Program-made: the position numbers and the translations under genes | The notes under the pieces: model-generated | What the model was told of the DNA's origin: nothing | The model's database searches: none | Seen by the model: only the letters and a program-made list of their open reading frames with translations | NCBI RefSeq assembly: GCF_000003815.2 | Contig: NC_049991.1 | Location: 14,477,873-14,541,872 of the forward strand | Direction: 5' to 3' | DNA: 64,000 bases | From: Branchiostoma floridae | Taxonomy: Eukaryota > Chordata > Leptocardii > Amphioxiformes > Branchiostomatidae | Shown: piece after piece, positions 33,189 through 45,811 of the stretch | Position numbering within the stretch: the first letter of the stretch is position 1 | How the letters are laid out: each line of letters begins with the position of its first letter

Positions 33189-35196
33189 GTAAGGCCACGT
33201 CTACTACTTTTGTGAGCTTTGTTGGGTGTGTGCTCAGTAACGAACGTTTCCATGTGTACTCTGTACAAGTGTTGTGCCATTGTGTCAACACTACTGCAAG
33301 GCGCGCGGAAAAGGCGTAGAATACTCGACTTGCTCAGCAACAGCCGCGCGTGTTTTGTCAAAATTTGTGTGTGTAACAAATTTTAAGTCCCAAATTTTAC
33401 CCGTAATGAAGTTCACAACAGAGACTTAAAACGAGGGCTCGAGCTTAGCATACCTTTTGCCAGACATGATAGGTACAGAAACAGTGCTATTCCATACTTG
33501 TCCTCACTCTTAAATACTGATTTATAGCCTGTTTATAGTCACATGACTACTACATGGAATCTTGATTACTGCTCATGTAAGCCTTTGTGTGCAGCAATTA
33601 TTGTTAAATATGTTATATTGTATATATTAAGATGTTTTTAAGACTAAAACTAACTTAATTCAGCCAGTTTTACAGCATTGTATGAAAGGCTGCAACGTTG
33701 TTTTAGTATGTCCATGTATGTATGTATATGTATGCTTGAATAAACCATTGATATAAGTCGTCACAACACTTGACGATTGCACCCAAATCAAAAACTTTCA
33801 TGCGATATATGTAGACTTCACCGTTAGTATACTTTGTTATTATATTATGTTATGTAAAAACTCTACTGTTTTCACTGGTTTCCTTCCGAAGTGATTTGAC
33901 CTTTAACAGACGGTGTACATTTTTGTGTGTCAGTGTTTCTGTATTGCGTGTCATTGCTGATGTCGTGACAAAAGGAAAAGCCTGTTTTCTTTACATCTTG
34001 ACACATTGATCTTGGGATGCGTGTTGACACAACAAAAGGAGCTTTGCCATACCCACCTTTTGAGGGAACCATTGATAACTTAATACATTTTGCTTCTGAC
34101 TTTGTTGTGGCATAATGGGGTCATTGCTGGGCCAAATGACATTGCCAAGGTGACAAGGAAGTAAATCATAAACTAGTGGACGTAGCCATGGTAGTGAGTA
34201 CCTAATTTGAAGATTAAATGAAGTAAAAGATAAGAAAATTCCACAATATCCATTTAATGTCAAATAAGCTCACATTCATTGATGTATTTTTCTGATGTCT
34301 GGACTCAATTTTGAATGATTCCTTGGTGTTGTTTTGGTTCACAAACCTTTGGTATGTTTACAACACACTGACTGCCAAACACCATAACATTTCAAGCTTG
34401 CTGTGACTGTGACATGAATGGTGATTTCACTTGTAAGAGAGGCTGCATGCATTTTTCTGTGAGGAGTAGCAAGCTATTTTTATTCACTGTTGATATTTGC
34501 TGGCCCACCTTAAAGCAACATGAAGTGTTGTCAGAGAATAATTCTACATAGCACACTTTTCTTATCCTGAATTCATTTAATTTCATTGTCGACCATTGAC
34601 AGATTTTTTTTGTCAAACACCAGATTCTATCCTGTTGTGTCAGCAATTCACAGACTAGTTTTGCCACACACACAAACCATTCACAAAACCTTTCACAATA
34701 ACATGTCAACATACCAATTTTAAGATTGCTGGAATTGCTAGGATCCCCCATGCAGACCCTCTTGTATTGCTGGATTCTCTAATATTGCCATTTCTTCTGA
34801 AAATGTATCAATTAGGCTTGCTGGGAGACTAGATCTTAATTGAGTATCTAATTTTTTTACAAGCATGACTTTGTACTTTTGTTTTTCAATGTAGATTCAG
34901 GCTTGACAAAAGAGGCCCTTCCGGTCTAACAATCATTAGAGTAGACTTGACAGGCTGGGAAATGATTACATGAAGATAACAGGACTGACAGATTGTTGAA
35001 ATATTCATGTCACTGCCTCTTGACTGAGGACATCATTCAAGTACCTTGTTGCTTGCAATTCATTTTACTGTCACAACACTTCAGTCTTTACTGGTATCAT
35101 GTTAATCAGCAACAAGTGTTTATTGGCAGTTGATTTAACAAAAGATTTAGCTTGAGACACCTCATGGGCATTATGATTTTCATACAGCTAGAAATA

Positions 35197-35405
35197 CTGT
35201 AAATGCAGAAACTTTCGCAGTGGTTTAATGTTTGCGGTTTCCACGGTGGCTGATTCACTGCAAATTAAAAACCACCGTGAACATTTTTCCATGGCAGTTA
35301 GAGACTACAGTGCATGGTGCTACTGCGAACTTAAAACCACCGAAAAAAGTCCTTTTTCCCGCTGCCGCGAAATTAAATCCCCACGAACTTAAAATAAATT
35401 TACAG
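35197..35405. mobile_element. Tc/mariner-like MITE, copy 2
   Basis: CTGTAAATGCAG opens and AATTTACAG closes the element, with TA at both borders. The interior ACCACCGTGAACATTTTTCC and GTCCTTTTTCCCGC match 15545-15752 in reverse order. Confidence 0.75.
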
Positions 35406-35814
35406 TACTTCTCACAATGACGTATCATTTGCAAATCAACACAGAGCCAGGGAAGTCAAACTTATGGTGATTTTGTTTGCTGCCATTGGCAATGGTGAGT
35501 GCTAAGTGCTAAGTGCCAAGCTGGAGACTTTTCCAGAATGCAGGAAATGAGTTTTTGGTCGTAATGCAGTGCTCTGGGCAATATTGCTCATCAGACCACA
35601 GTCTTGACCCATGAGATGAAGTTCAGACTGGATGGTACCAGGCATATGTAGTTCTTAACTTTTCTTTCTAAAGTGATTGCCTTGGAGATAACATCAACGC
35701 TCTTAATTCTGCCCTACATGTATGAATAATGTCACCACATGAGAAAAGTACATTAAATTTAAAGTGATTTAAAGACAATACCAATGCAGCATCAGTAATC
35801 CTAAGGTTTATACA

Positions 35815-35900
35815 TTTTAGATATTTCAGTGTTCAAGACAATCCTGAGAAGGCCTCAAAAGGAGTAATTTTTTTTTATTGCACCCAGTGGAATTCTGAGA
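35815..35900. mobile_element. Half copy of the palindromic MITE at 52535
   Basis: AGATATTTCAGTGTTCAAGA, CTGAGAAGGCCTC and CACCCAGTGGAATTCTG follow the right arm of 52535-52738. The left arm is not recognisable. Confidence 0.6.
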
Positions 35901-37048
35901 GTTGATGTTACTTGTATGACATTTACAGTGTCTGAACATGCGCAGAAGAAAAACTGAGACATGCAAGTTGCTGGCTTAATCTTCAAAATATAGCTAGCTT
36001 GAAGTTTTAGATGTTTGAATTCCAGTGTGTTATATTGCGCATTACCAACCTCAAAGACTTACTTTTCTACAAGATACAATCATCATATTCAACCCCAGGA
36101 GGCCAACATTTTAATCTGCTGTAGTGCGTCCTATGGGATACATCGGAGAGCACTCGTGTACAGTCAATAACCAGATAACATCTCATCCTTTTGAAACAGT
36201 GTGACATCTGAAATTACGACCATTCAGACTTTCTATGATAAACGTATGTCAATAAATAACTCCAATAATAAGGCTGTTTATCATTGATGGGGCCTGTTGA
36301 CAGTGCTTTAGGGTAGGCAGAGTTTAAATATTAATTTCATAACTCCACACTGAAAGATTTAAATTCATGTCTCCAAATTGATTTCAGCTCTTCACGTACA
36401 TGTATAGAAACTAAAAAAATCTTGACATACAGATATTAAAATCAAGATAGAGGCTGGAGTCTGTGGTGTTGATGACAGTTTTTGACTTGTTTGCTGTTGG
36501 TTTTCTGCACGGAATTTGCTGTTCATAAACTATCTTGGCAGTTATGAAAATGTTATGACACATATGCCAAACAACCAAAGTATGCAGTCAATCTGCATTC
36601 TCAAGACTATACATATTAACATCTTATACCTTCCAGCGACAACTATTTTCTTGTTCATTTATTGTAATTATTTTCTATAGTGGAAAGTATTGCTAAGTTA
36701 GTTCCAATGGCAGAGACATTTGGATTAAATTTTGTGATACACACTTGAGTGCAGCTCTAGTATTTTGATCATTCCATTCCAGCCATAACAATCTGGGCAA
36801 AAGCCCGTAACTACTTTTTTCCTTGTCGCTAACATAAACACAGTATGTTATTACTATAACTTATGTAAACAATAAATATTTTCCTTTGAGGAACAAGTTA
36901 AATTGTTACTACTCAAATGCCCAGTCATACTCCTCATCACTATAATTTCCCACCATCTTTCCAGGTTTAGACAATGTGCAGCTTCTTCAGAGTCATGCGG
37001 TTCAATTTTGCAGTTTAATGGTTGATGAAGTGTTATACAATGTTGGTA

Positions 37049-37518
37049 CAGTCAAACCTGCCCAAGACGACCACCCGGGGGACTGGGCAAAAGCGGTCAA
37101 TTTGGTCAGGTGGTTGGTTAGAACTTCTATAGAAGAATATCGACTCACAACATGCCTGAGACATACTTTAAATGGTTTTTGTTGTGTTTAATGGCAAATA
37201 GCAAGTACACGCACATGGATCCACTGCTGCTTTATTTGAACAAAACTTAATGGTAGTCAAAATCCAATGCAAACTGGCCGAATTTGGCACAAAATAGCGC
37301 TAGTTATCATTGAAAATCGATGACACCTCAAGATTTGAAAATAATGCGGTCGTTAGGGATTTGGTCTCAATTTTTGGCGGTCGCGTTGGCCAGGTGGTCA
37401 TTGTGAAGAGGTCGCTAAATGCTTACATCAATGGGGAAAATTTTTGGGATCGAGAAAAATCAGTCGTAATGGCCAGGTGGTCGCTAAGAAGAGGTGGTCG
37501 CTTGGGCAGGTTTGACTG
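37049..37518. mobile_element. Tc/mariner-like nonautonomous element, 470 bases
   Basis: CAGTCAAACCTGCCCAAG with GACCACC opens it, and GGTGGTCGCTTGGGCAGG with TTTGACTG closes it. TA flanks both ends. GGTCGCTAA and TGGCCAGGTGGTC words repeat inside. No transposase is seen. Confidence 0.85.
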
Positions 37519-38590
37519 TATTTGAATGTTTTTGCGTACTCACTTGTGTATATTGAACTTAAACCTATTATAAACTCCATGAATCATAGCTAAGTCTTTC
37601 CAATCTACTAGAAAAGTAGAGCTATCAGATCACATTCAGGAACATTTGATGTCATGCTCACAATGTTTTAAAGCACTTTAAAACTTTGCTGACATTTCAA
37701 ATGGGATCATGAAGTCCTCTTAAGTTCTTATCTAGTACAGATGGAGTTATAGCCCCAAGACAAACACTGCCAGAAGGAAAATGTAAATACATTTGTCTCT
37801 ATGCAAACCTGCCTCAAATCCACTTTCAACTGGGTGTAAACCTAGCTTCGTGTTTTCAAAGACTTACGAGTGTATGGAAGTTAAAGGCAGTATTTTGATT
37901 CTGTGGTTTGGCAAGTGATGTTAGCATTTATGAGCGAAGACAGTGACTGACACTGATGATTTAATGTACTGTACTGAGGTCGTCTTTATCTTGTGTACTC
38001 ACAAGGTTTGCACAACCCTGAAAACACTCTGAAAACAAACTCGGGAATGGTGTTAAGTGAAACATTGACAGCTCTGTATTTTTACTGCAAAGTGTAAATA
38101 TGCACAAGACTGCATTTTGTTAAAGTTTAATTTGCTGCAACCATTTCCAATAAGGCCAGTCAAAAATATTTGGTGTGATTAAAAAGTGTCAACCAAATAA
38201 GGCTGAACATTGTCACTAAAAAATGCTGTTTGCATGAATTTTCCAGCTTATTCCCTCTTCCCCAAGGCCTGGCCTGTAAATGAACATATCAGTCATGTTA
38301 ATCACGTTTTGAGACAGAAGCTGTTTACATTTCAAAGTCTAGTCTTCAGGCACTTATTTCGCTGAAGTCAGTCCACTCAGTGGGAGCAATAATAGCTAGC
38401 CATTATGACCAGTAGGCAGTTTTGTAAATCTTTACTTTCAAGACTGCAAATCCAAATGGTCTCTCTAACAGCTAGCTGCTCTGTGTAATGGCTAACTCAG
38501 TCATTACCTGGTGTTTATCAATTTCAGCATTCAGTTTTAGTTTCTTCAGTTGGCCTTTGAGGCTGTTGGGGCAGTGAGTGTTATCCATTG

Positions 38591-38772
38591 TGTCAAAGGC
38601 ACGGTGTTGGAAGGTAGAGCCCTAGAACCCTCCCCTCACACCGCCTTTTCCCACCCTTAAACTGTGGTACCAATTTTTACACCGGGTGGAGTGAGGAAAG
38701 TTTCCCAAGGGCACAAGATTGGTAGTTTGACAGAAAAATGAGCCCAGAGCCTCTGGGTTAGGGACAGTTGCC
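38591..38772 (-). mobile_element. SINE fragment, minus strand
   Basis: On the minus strand CTTGTGCCCTTGGGAAAC and CCACCCGGTGTAAAAATTGG match the conserved body of the SINE at 16731. The tRNA-like head is decayed. Confidence 0.6.
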
Positions 38773-39410
38773 ACAATCACCTGAGCCTCACTCCTTCATG
38801 TGCTGTCATCATATTTGATAAAGTATTATCAGTCTTTGAGATAGCAAGATAGCAAAATGATATTCAATACAAACAAGTAATATTATGAATGAAACACTAC
38901 ATGCATACTGCATCTCTAATGACATGTATACCCAATGATTGTCACAAAGAATGGAAATGGTTTACCTGACTGTTATGAGCTACAAAGTGATAAAACCTGA
39001 CCTTTTATACAAAAACAATTCTTACTTTTTGTTTAATGTCCATACAAAAGATAACAGTAAATGTTTTAACACAAATAAAGCACAGGTCGTTTATCATTGC
39101 AAGCACTACATGTAAGTCCACTTTAGGAAACAGGATCAGAGGTTAAATCAATATTATGATTAATCATTCCGCTCATAGGTTCTAATCTAACTTCCACTTG
39201 ACCATAGATAATCTTGTTCTGTACTGACAGAAACATATCCTAAACACACTGACTGAGGGCAATTTCTGGACATGGCTGTTTTGCATTGCACATGATAATA
39301 CATGGTACAATGTATGACTGCATGAACACTGTTTCAACTCAACGAGCCTATACATTTGTATTATAATACTGTAACAGTGGGGTTCAAGCTCCGCCAAACA
39401 TTCCAAAGGG

Positions 39411-39545
39411 TCCAACCTTCTGGCATAGTGGTTAGTGGTGTTGGGTTGGTGAGCTGGCAGCCCAGGTTTGGTGTGGGTTCGAATCCCTGGAGCCAAGAGA
39501 CTGTTTCTACTCGCCTCTTACAGTTCCATGCATATAAACTGCGAT
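39411..39545 (+). mobile_element. tRNA-derived SINE head
   Basis: Box A TGGCATAGTGGTTAGTGG and box B GGTTCGAATCC at tRNA spacing. The non-tRNA body differs from the SINE at 16731. Confidence 0.65.
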
Positions 39546-41280
39546 AATTAGATTGTACATTTGTTCATCATTACCCCAATTCAGTAACAAGAATAGCAGT
39601 ACATCAGTTTCTCTTAGTGGTATCTCTTGACTTAAAGATCACAAATTGAAACATCATTCTACACATACTGTAGGTGTAACATTTGCTTACTTTTATTCTT
39701 GACACACACATATCAAAATTTAATAAGTTCTATTAAACAGATGACAAAAATCTGTTTTGTTTTGTGAAGTGGAAACAACCAAACAGTCGACCCAATTCTA
39801 CCAATGAACTGACCTCATTTAATCAATCAAAAATTTATAACAAATCAATTATTGATAGGCAATAAGTTTTTAATGCTCTAATGCTCAATAGAGATTTTGT
39901 AGGATAAGTACAAGTGGATCTAAACTGACATTTGATATGTCTAGGTATTATTGATGGCTGAGCTGATTCAATCCAAAAGACAATTATAATAATTTTAATT
40001 TATTCTTTCAACAAGTTTTATATCATTGCAACATATACAATCTTGAACTAAGTAATAAAAGAAGTTGATATTAACTAGTAGGTGCAGAAATTTTTAACAG
40101 CCACACAAATGATTGTCAGTAGTTTTAGGAAAATTATTTTTATTACCATCATGACATTTTGTTATAGCTAGCATTTACTTGTAATGGCTTTGAAAAGTGA
40201 CATAATCATGTTGCTCAGTAATACTAGTCTTTAACGAAAACATCTGGGACTTGGTTTTGGGCTTCCCGTGAAATACGTCTAACAGCTTTCCATTAGTTAA
40301 TGGTCACCTCTTTTCCTCCTCCTAAGCTGCCATTACTGAGGAACTAATGGATGCTGACGACACTTTTCGAATAGAAAATGACTTTCAAGAATAGCGCTGT
40401 TGCTTAAGGAAATTGAATGTAAAATGCGGAGGCCATTGGATTTAAGGTGGAAAGGAGCACAGAATTAACATAAACACCAGGAGAAATGCTTCCGTGCCAA
40501 ACATAATTGTCAAAAAGACTAAAGAAGAAGACTGGTTTTCTGGTGAAATGAGGTCTATCTTTAAGTCCAGAAAGGAGTGATGCCTACCACTAACACCTTA
40601 AAGAAAAGGTAGAAGAAACACTTTTTTTTATTTGATATTATTTTAATAGTGTGAGTCCAAAGAGACTTGGAATTTAAAAATAAATTATTTTCCAATGATC
40701 TGTACTACTAACAATTTTTTTTCTGTGATTGTTGTTCAGCCATCTACCATTAGTAATCTTTTGAGGTTATGTTTCATCCCTAGTCCTCAGCTACGACTTT
40801 CCAAAATGCCATCCTCCAAAGTAGCTTAATATGGGATAAGTATATCAAGGAAAAGCCTTCATTGATGACTACATGTGACTTGATCCTGTATTTTTCTGGG
40901 TCCTGTTAAAATGGGCTGCGGAGCTTCAAAGTTCAACTGAAGCTACGGTAACTGTTTATCATCAAAGTTGACAAGTTCAATCTTCTTAACATGATTAAGT
41001 GTTCAATCTAGGTAAATGGCTCCGAAGTGGATACTTGGGGCAGAACTAACAGTGCCCTGTACACTCTAAGGACATTAAAAGACTGCCCCGGGTGCCCAGT
41101 GATTCTCTGTGTAATGAACTAAGGATAAAAGGGTTTCTAGACTGTCTCCTGCGTAATCCTATATCCACCCTAAGTGACCCCGTCCAGTCCATCACCACAA
41201 CATACATGTACATGGAAGTCTTTCCACGGCTTAAATGAGACTTACCAGTAATATAATGGAACCTTTACTGCATGGGATCT

Positions 41281-41640
41281 CAGGGCTCGAAATACTTTTT
41301 TCTGCATACCTGCACTGGTGCAGGTAACTCTGAAAATGACCTGCACCAGACAAATTTTACCTGCACCACTCTGAATTTGGGAAGTATATAATATTATATA
41401 TTGGATCCTACTAAAATTGTTCAGGAGCCATTACTATTTTTTCTTCTATACTTTATAGGTGGTAACAGTCAATGCAGCTAATAACAATCCACATACACCT
41501 ACATTATACATGTATGACATTTATGTATAGACCCAGTACATGGACCAGTACAGGTTAGGTACAGGTGGACACCAGAAATACCTGCATAGCTCCAATTTTA
41601 CCTGCACTAACCTGCACAATAAGTAGTATTTCGAGCCCTG
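41281..41640. mobile_element. hAT-like MITE with CAGGGCTCGAAATACT ends
   Basis: CAGGGCTCGAAATACTT and AGTATTTCGAGCCCTG are perfect inverted ends of the classic hAT form. GGATCT words border both sides, an imperfect target duplication. ACCTGCAC repeats fill the subterminal regions. Confidence 0.85.
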
Positions 41641-43395
41641 GATCTGAACCACAGCTGAGCGCTAAAAATAAAAAAAAGAATTTTTACAATGTTTCCGAGG
41701 TTGTAGTATTCTTCTTTGTAAAAAGTGCACATCTCTCAAAGTAGAGTTTTACTTTTAGATGGTCAGTACTTACTTAAAAGCCAGGAAATAGGTTCATCTA
41801 CATTCAGGGGTATTGTTTTTGGTTGTGTATATTATGTGTTTATATCTATAACTCAAGATCCTTTTGAATCAAACTCTAGATCTGTTCGATTTGTGTATAT
41901 GGGTAGTTGTATTGTACATGTATATTTGTAATTACAAACTTTGAAGATACTTGGCAATTTTGGGCAACATATTCAGGTACCAAAATTACCTTTCCTGAAA
42001 GTACTGTCCATAGACAACTGGCCTGCTTGGTGAGGTCAATGACCTCAATTTGGCGCATCGAGGAGACCTTGGACATGCTGGGCATCAATTGTTATATTGC
42101 AAAATAAGGCTGGAGCAGTGGCATTAAGAAATTTATCAAAACTCCACATATTTCATGGAAGTAGAAGGTGTTTGATTTCTTGTTTCAAGAAATAGAAACA
42201 CAAAGAAGTAGAAAGATACATTTGTAATTGCAACGCCATGTTTTTTTACCGCGTAGACCAACTTCTTTGCAGTTGACAAACTTTAAACTTTTTTCACAAG
42301 CGACTTTCTCAATCATGGTATGTTTACCTGTAGTAATTGGTACTGTACTGCTACATCCATTCCATGTCTGGCTGTTTTGATAACAAATTTTACAACCTAG
42401 ATTTTCACCTGCACTGCATAAAATGTCCATCTTACTTACCATGTAGCCATCAATAAGGATGGAACATGCATGCACTGATTTGATAAAAGCGATGCCTATC
42501 ATTACCATTGTCTGAGGTGCTACTTCCATTTGTAAACCTGGGAGACAAAATCCCTGTAAGGACACTGCAAACCTGTGATACTGTCAGGAAAGGACCACGT
42601 GAGTAACAGCTCACAGATTTTGCCCTGGGCATTTACTAGCAAAGATTACCTAGGTGTGTACTTCATGTGAACTCTTTAGACTTGTAACAATTCAACAGGA
42701 AATATTGACACTTCCTATGATTGTGTACATGCCACTTGATATTCCTTTCAATGTTGGGAAGACATTTCATCTCAGAGTGAGGAATATAAGAAACAGCTGT
42801 CATAAAACTTTGGGAGCAATATATCTTCATCCAGTAATATGTCTCTTTAGATTTGTAGCCCCTGTTACATACAATGTGTACAGAAACTTAACCTGAAGAT
42901 GTCTGTACTCATATGATATAGTATTGATTCATTTTTCAGAAATCCAAGTACAATTTACATTTTCTAGCTGGGCTTCATGTAGCCAAAAATATGTGCTATG
43001 CGAGTTGAAATATTTACAGAATCATGACTGTATCCCACTGGAAATGTCAACTTTAAAGATGAATATCCAGAGCTCAGAACGTAATAACAACTTGCACTTG
43101 CAGTGTTCAGAAAAAAATGAAAGAAAAGTAACAAAATTGCATACTTGGATTCAGATTTGGTATGTTGAATGACATATTGTATCTAACAGAGAAAGGCAGT
43201 TGGTAGTCATTGCAAACTGGGTTGCAAAGAGTCATTGACTGAACTTTACTCAGCAAAATTATGAGATTATATCACACAAAATATTGCTGAAATCCTTTAC
43301 ACTCTCATGTTAGAATTAGAACAGATAAGAACATTGTGTGCTAGCTTACTCTTGTTTGGAAATATTGCAACAGTCTGTCTTCTGCACAGTTGTTA
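41641..43395. other. A/T-rich intronic DNA, nothing recognised
   Basis: Open frames here are short, lack splice context and have no family motifs. Confidence 0.4.
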
Positions 43396-43399
43396 TTAA

Positions 43400-44492
43400 C
43401 CCTCTCAGCACGTCATAAAATTTTTTCCTGTATACCATATACGACATATAATTTCAGTCTATATAGGTGTCAATTAGTACTTTTTGTTAATTATTATTAC
43501 AGCTGCTATGTAAGGAGTAGACTAGGAAAACTATATATTTCTGGAAAGCTCACAGACTGGCCTTTCCAATAAAAGCAAAATAAACATCATACCATCAATC
43601 AGATAGTAGTAATAGTAATAACAATAAACAAAAACACAATATGCAAAACAAAACAAAAACATGTCTCACAAAATAAAAAGTCCATTCAGGGGCAAAAACA
43701 TACTTTATTTATCCTGAAACTACACAGAAATACATTATAATACAAGAGCAATGCTGGTATTATGTGATGGGCATCAAACATCTTCACACTGCTCATCATC
43801 TTCATCGATGTTGTCACTGCTGGATGCTGGGGAGAAAACCAAAATATAGTTTATAATAATCACATGTTTTGTTGTTGAACAATTGTATTGTTGTATTATC
43901 ATGTGAAATTGTTGTTTTGTTGAGGAAAAATTGTAGTAATATTATTTAAAAAATAGTACAACTTCCAACCACTTTCATTTATATGTTCACATAAGTATAA
44001 CTACAAGCTCTGACAATATCTAAAAAAAAAAAATTTGAAAAAAAAAAATTTGAAAAAAGTAAAACAGAACAGGTTTTGCTATCGCAAACCTGTAAAATGC
44101 AGCTAGATATTAGCAGTACGAAACCGCAAACCTGGCATGAAGAGACTACAGCCAATATTCAACCAAAAAAACCCCGTTGTTTACCTTGTTGTTCGTCACT
44201 TTCCCCGCTGGTGGGAGCCTCCACTAAATCTTCATTATCGGCCGACGAGGCCCCTGAAGCACTCATGATTATCTAGCGTCTGGATTACGTTCAAATAAGG
44301 TTTGAATGAAGTCAAAATGCTGTATGTTTTCTGATTGATTGGTTCTCTTACAATTACCAGCGTTCTAGTTGTGGGATTCGTCATGATGGTGGGCAGGGAG
44401 TTCAAAATCCAAAACGTGACGTACGAAGCCCCGTACGTGGCTTCTCGCGGTTTACGGGAAAGCCACGAAAATGGCTTTTCGTGCTGAGAGGG
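43400..44492 (-). mobile_element. Nonautonomous piggyBac-type element, 1.1 kb
   Basis: TTAA (43396-43399) precedes CCCTCTCAGCACG, and CGTGCTGAGAGGG is followed by TTAA (44493-44496). These are the TTAA target and CCCT-type inverted ends that define piggyBac. The interior has no DDD transposase, only a small two-exon acidic frame on the minus strand. An internally deleted derivative is most likely. Confidence 0.9.
43774..44266 (-). CDS. Small acidic two-exon protein inside the piggyBac element
   Basis: On the minus strand, exon 1 is 44266-44185 (donor CAAG/GTAAAC, phase 1) and exon 2 is 43826-43774 (acceptor TTTTCTCCCCAG), joining in frame to 44 residues. The peptide begins MSASGASSADNEDLVEAPTS and ends in a DEDDEQCEDV-type tail, almost all Ser, Asp and Glu. 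Acidic N-termini are common in piggyBac transposases, so this may be the leftover first exon of a transposase spliced to a new end. No domain is recognised, and expression is unknown. A host-gene origin is less likely because both exons lie inside the transposon ends. Confidence 0.5.
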
Positions 44493-44636
44493 TTAATATA
44501 CAATAGTAGGGGAACACTGTGCGAAAGGGTGTCATTTCCGGACGTTTCTATGTTTGTATACATCCGGATCGGGACCGTTTCTGGATATATCCGGACAATA
44601 TATTGACGAAATCTGACATGACTCCCCTACGTTTTC

Positions 44637-45000
44637 GGATAATTTCAGGAGTCCGGAACGGGACCATTTAATTCCTGCCTCATATCCGGATTTCCAGTAA
44701 TGGAACGTTTTCGGACTCTTTGGAGACAAAACACGTTCCGAATATTTCGTATATATCCGGATAATTTCAGGAGTCCGGAACGGGACCAAATAATTACGTC
44801 TCATATCCGGATTTCCAGTAATGGAACGTTTTCGGACTCTTTGGATACAAATCACGTTCCGAATATTTCGTATAAATCCGGATAATTTCAGGAGTCAAGA
44901 ATAGACCATATAATCATGTCGCATATCCGGATTCCAAGAAATGGTACGTTCTAGGACTCTTTGGAGACAAAACACGTTCCGAATATTTCATATTTTCTGA
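44637..45000. repeat. Subterminal 122-base tandem repeat of the CACTA element
   Basis: GGATAATTTCAGGAGTC recurs at 44637, 44759 and 44880, each followed by CATATCCGGAT, ATGGAACGTT or a variant, and CACGTTCCGAATATTTC. Such repeats are the known place of transposase binding in CACTA elements. Confidence 0.85.
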
Positions 45001-45190
45001 GCGCGTTCGGGGCTATTACGCCCCGGAAATGTTGCATAAACTTAAGATATACTGAAACATCATAGGAACAGTACAACACATTATTTCAGAATATCCAGTA
45101 ACTTTATGATCATGCTAAATACTTAATATTTAACGTTTCCTGTCCGTTTTTACCTAGTTTTACCCACGCCTTTTTAGCGACAATTCGACA

Positions 45191-45348
45191 NNNNNNNNNN
45201 NNNNNNNNNNNNNNNNNNNNNNNNNNNNNNNNNNNNNNNNNNNNNNNNNNNNNNNNNNNNNNNNNNNNNNNNNNNNNNNNNNNNNNNNNNNNNNNNNNNN
45301 NNNNNNNNNNNNNNNNNNNNNNNNNNNNNNNNNNNNNNNNNNNNNNNN
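45191..45348. other. Assembly gap, 158 N
   Basis: Run of N within the left part of the CACTA element. Confidence 0.99.
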
Positions 45349-45562
45349 TACAACCTCATTGGTCTTCACAAAAAGTGAAGCTCGAACGAAGCCAAAGTTA
45401 AACAGTTCACTGTCAGGTCCAATAATATCAAGCCCAAGTCAATAACATCATAACAAAACTGATCAGTTTAAATGTACAATATCAAATGTACAGTATCCGA
45501 CACAAGTCTAACGTTATATACCATACAATCAATATTCGTAGGACAAAAATGTCATTACTAAA

Positions 45563-45811
45563 TCAGTACGACAGTCCATTTTCAAGTCCTCTATAAGTCC
45601 GTATCGTGTTGACTGTGGAATCATCGTCCGGGGCGCCCTCTTCTGCGTCTTTGTGGTAGTGGACGATCATTGGAGACAGAAGATGCTCTGGCAAGACCCC
45701 GCAATATCGACGGCACGTCTCGAGGACAGTCCGCTCCATTGCATAGTCCAGGCACTGTCCGTCATCAGAGTAGAAACAGTTCTGGCAGGATACAACAGCA
45801 CCGGGCACAGA
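45563..45811 (-). CDS. Possible last exon in the CACTA element, unknown product
   Basis: On the minus strand, an acceptor-like CTTAGGACAG precedes an open frame of 82 codons ending in TGA. It begins SVPGAVVSCQNCFYSDDGQC and contains five Cys (SCQNC, GQCLDY, TCRRYC) and an acidic stretch (KDAEEGAPDDD). Codon composition looks protein-like, unlike neighbouring frames. I recognise no family. Its phase does not match the donor at 46714, so at least one more exon would be needed to connect them. Confidence 0.4.
   Translation of the reverse strand, partial: SVPGAVVSCQNCFYSDDGQCLDYAMERTVLETCRRYCGVLPEHLLSPMIVHYHKDAEEGAPDDDSTVNTIRTYRGLENGLSY

Larger units (their letters stand above)
33189..43395 (+). 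other. A/T-rich DNA, likely intron 1 of the gene starting at 33046
   Basis: No convincing coding exon on either strand. Apart from the elements listed separately (MITEs at 35197, 37049 and 41281; SINEs at 38591 and 39411), the sequence is low-complexity A/T-rich without recognisable structure. Confidence 0.45.
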
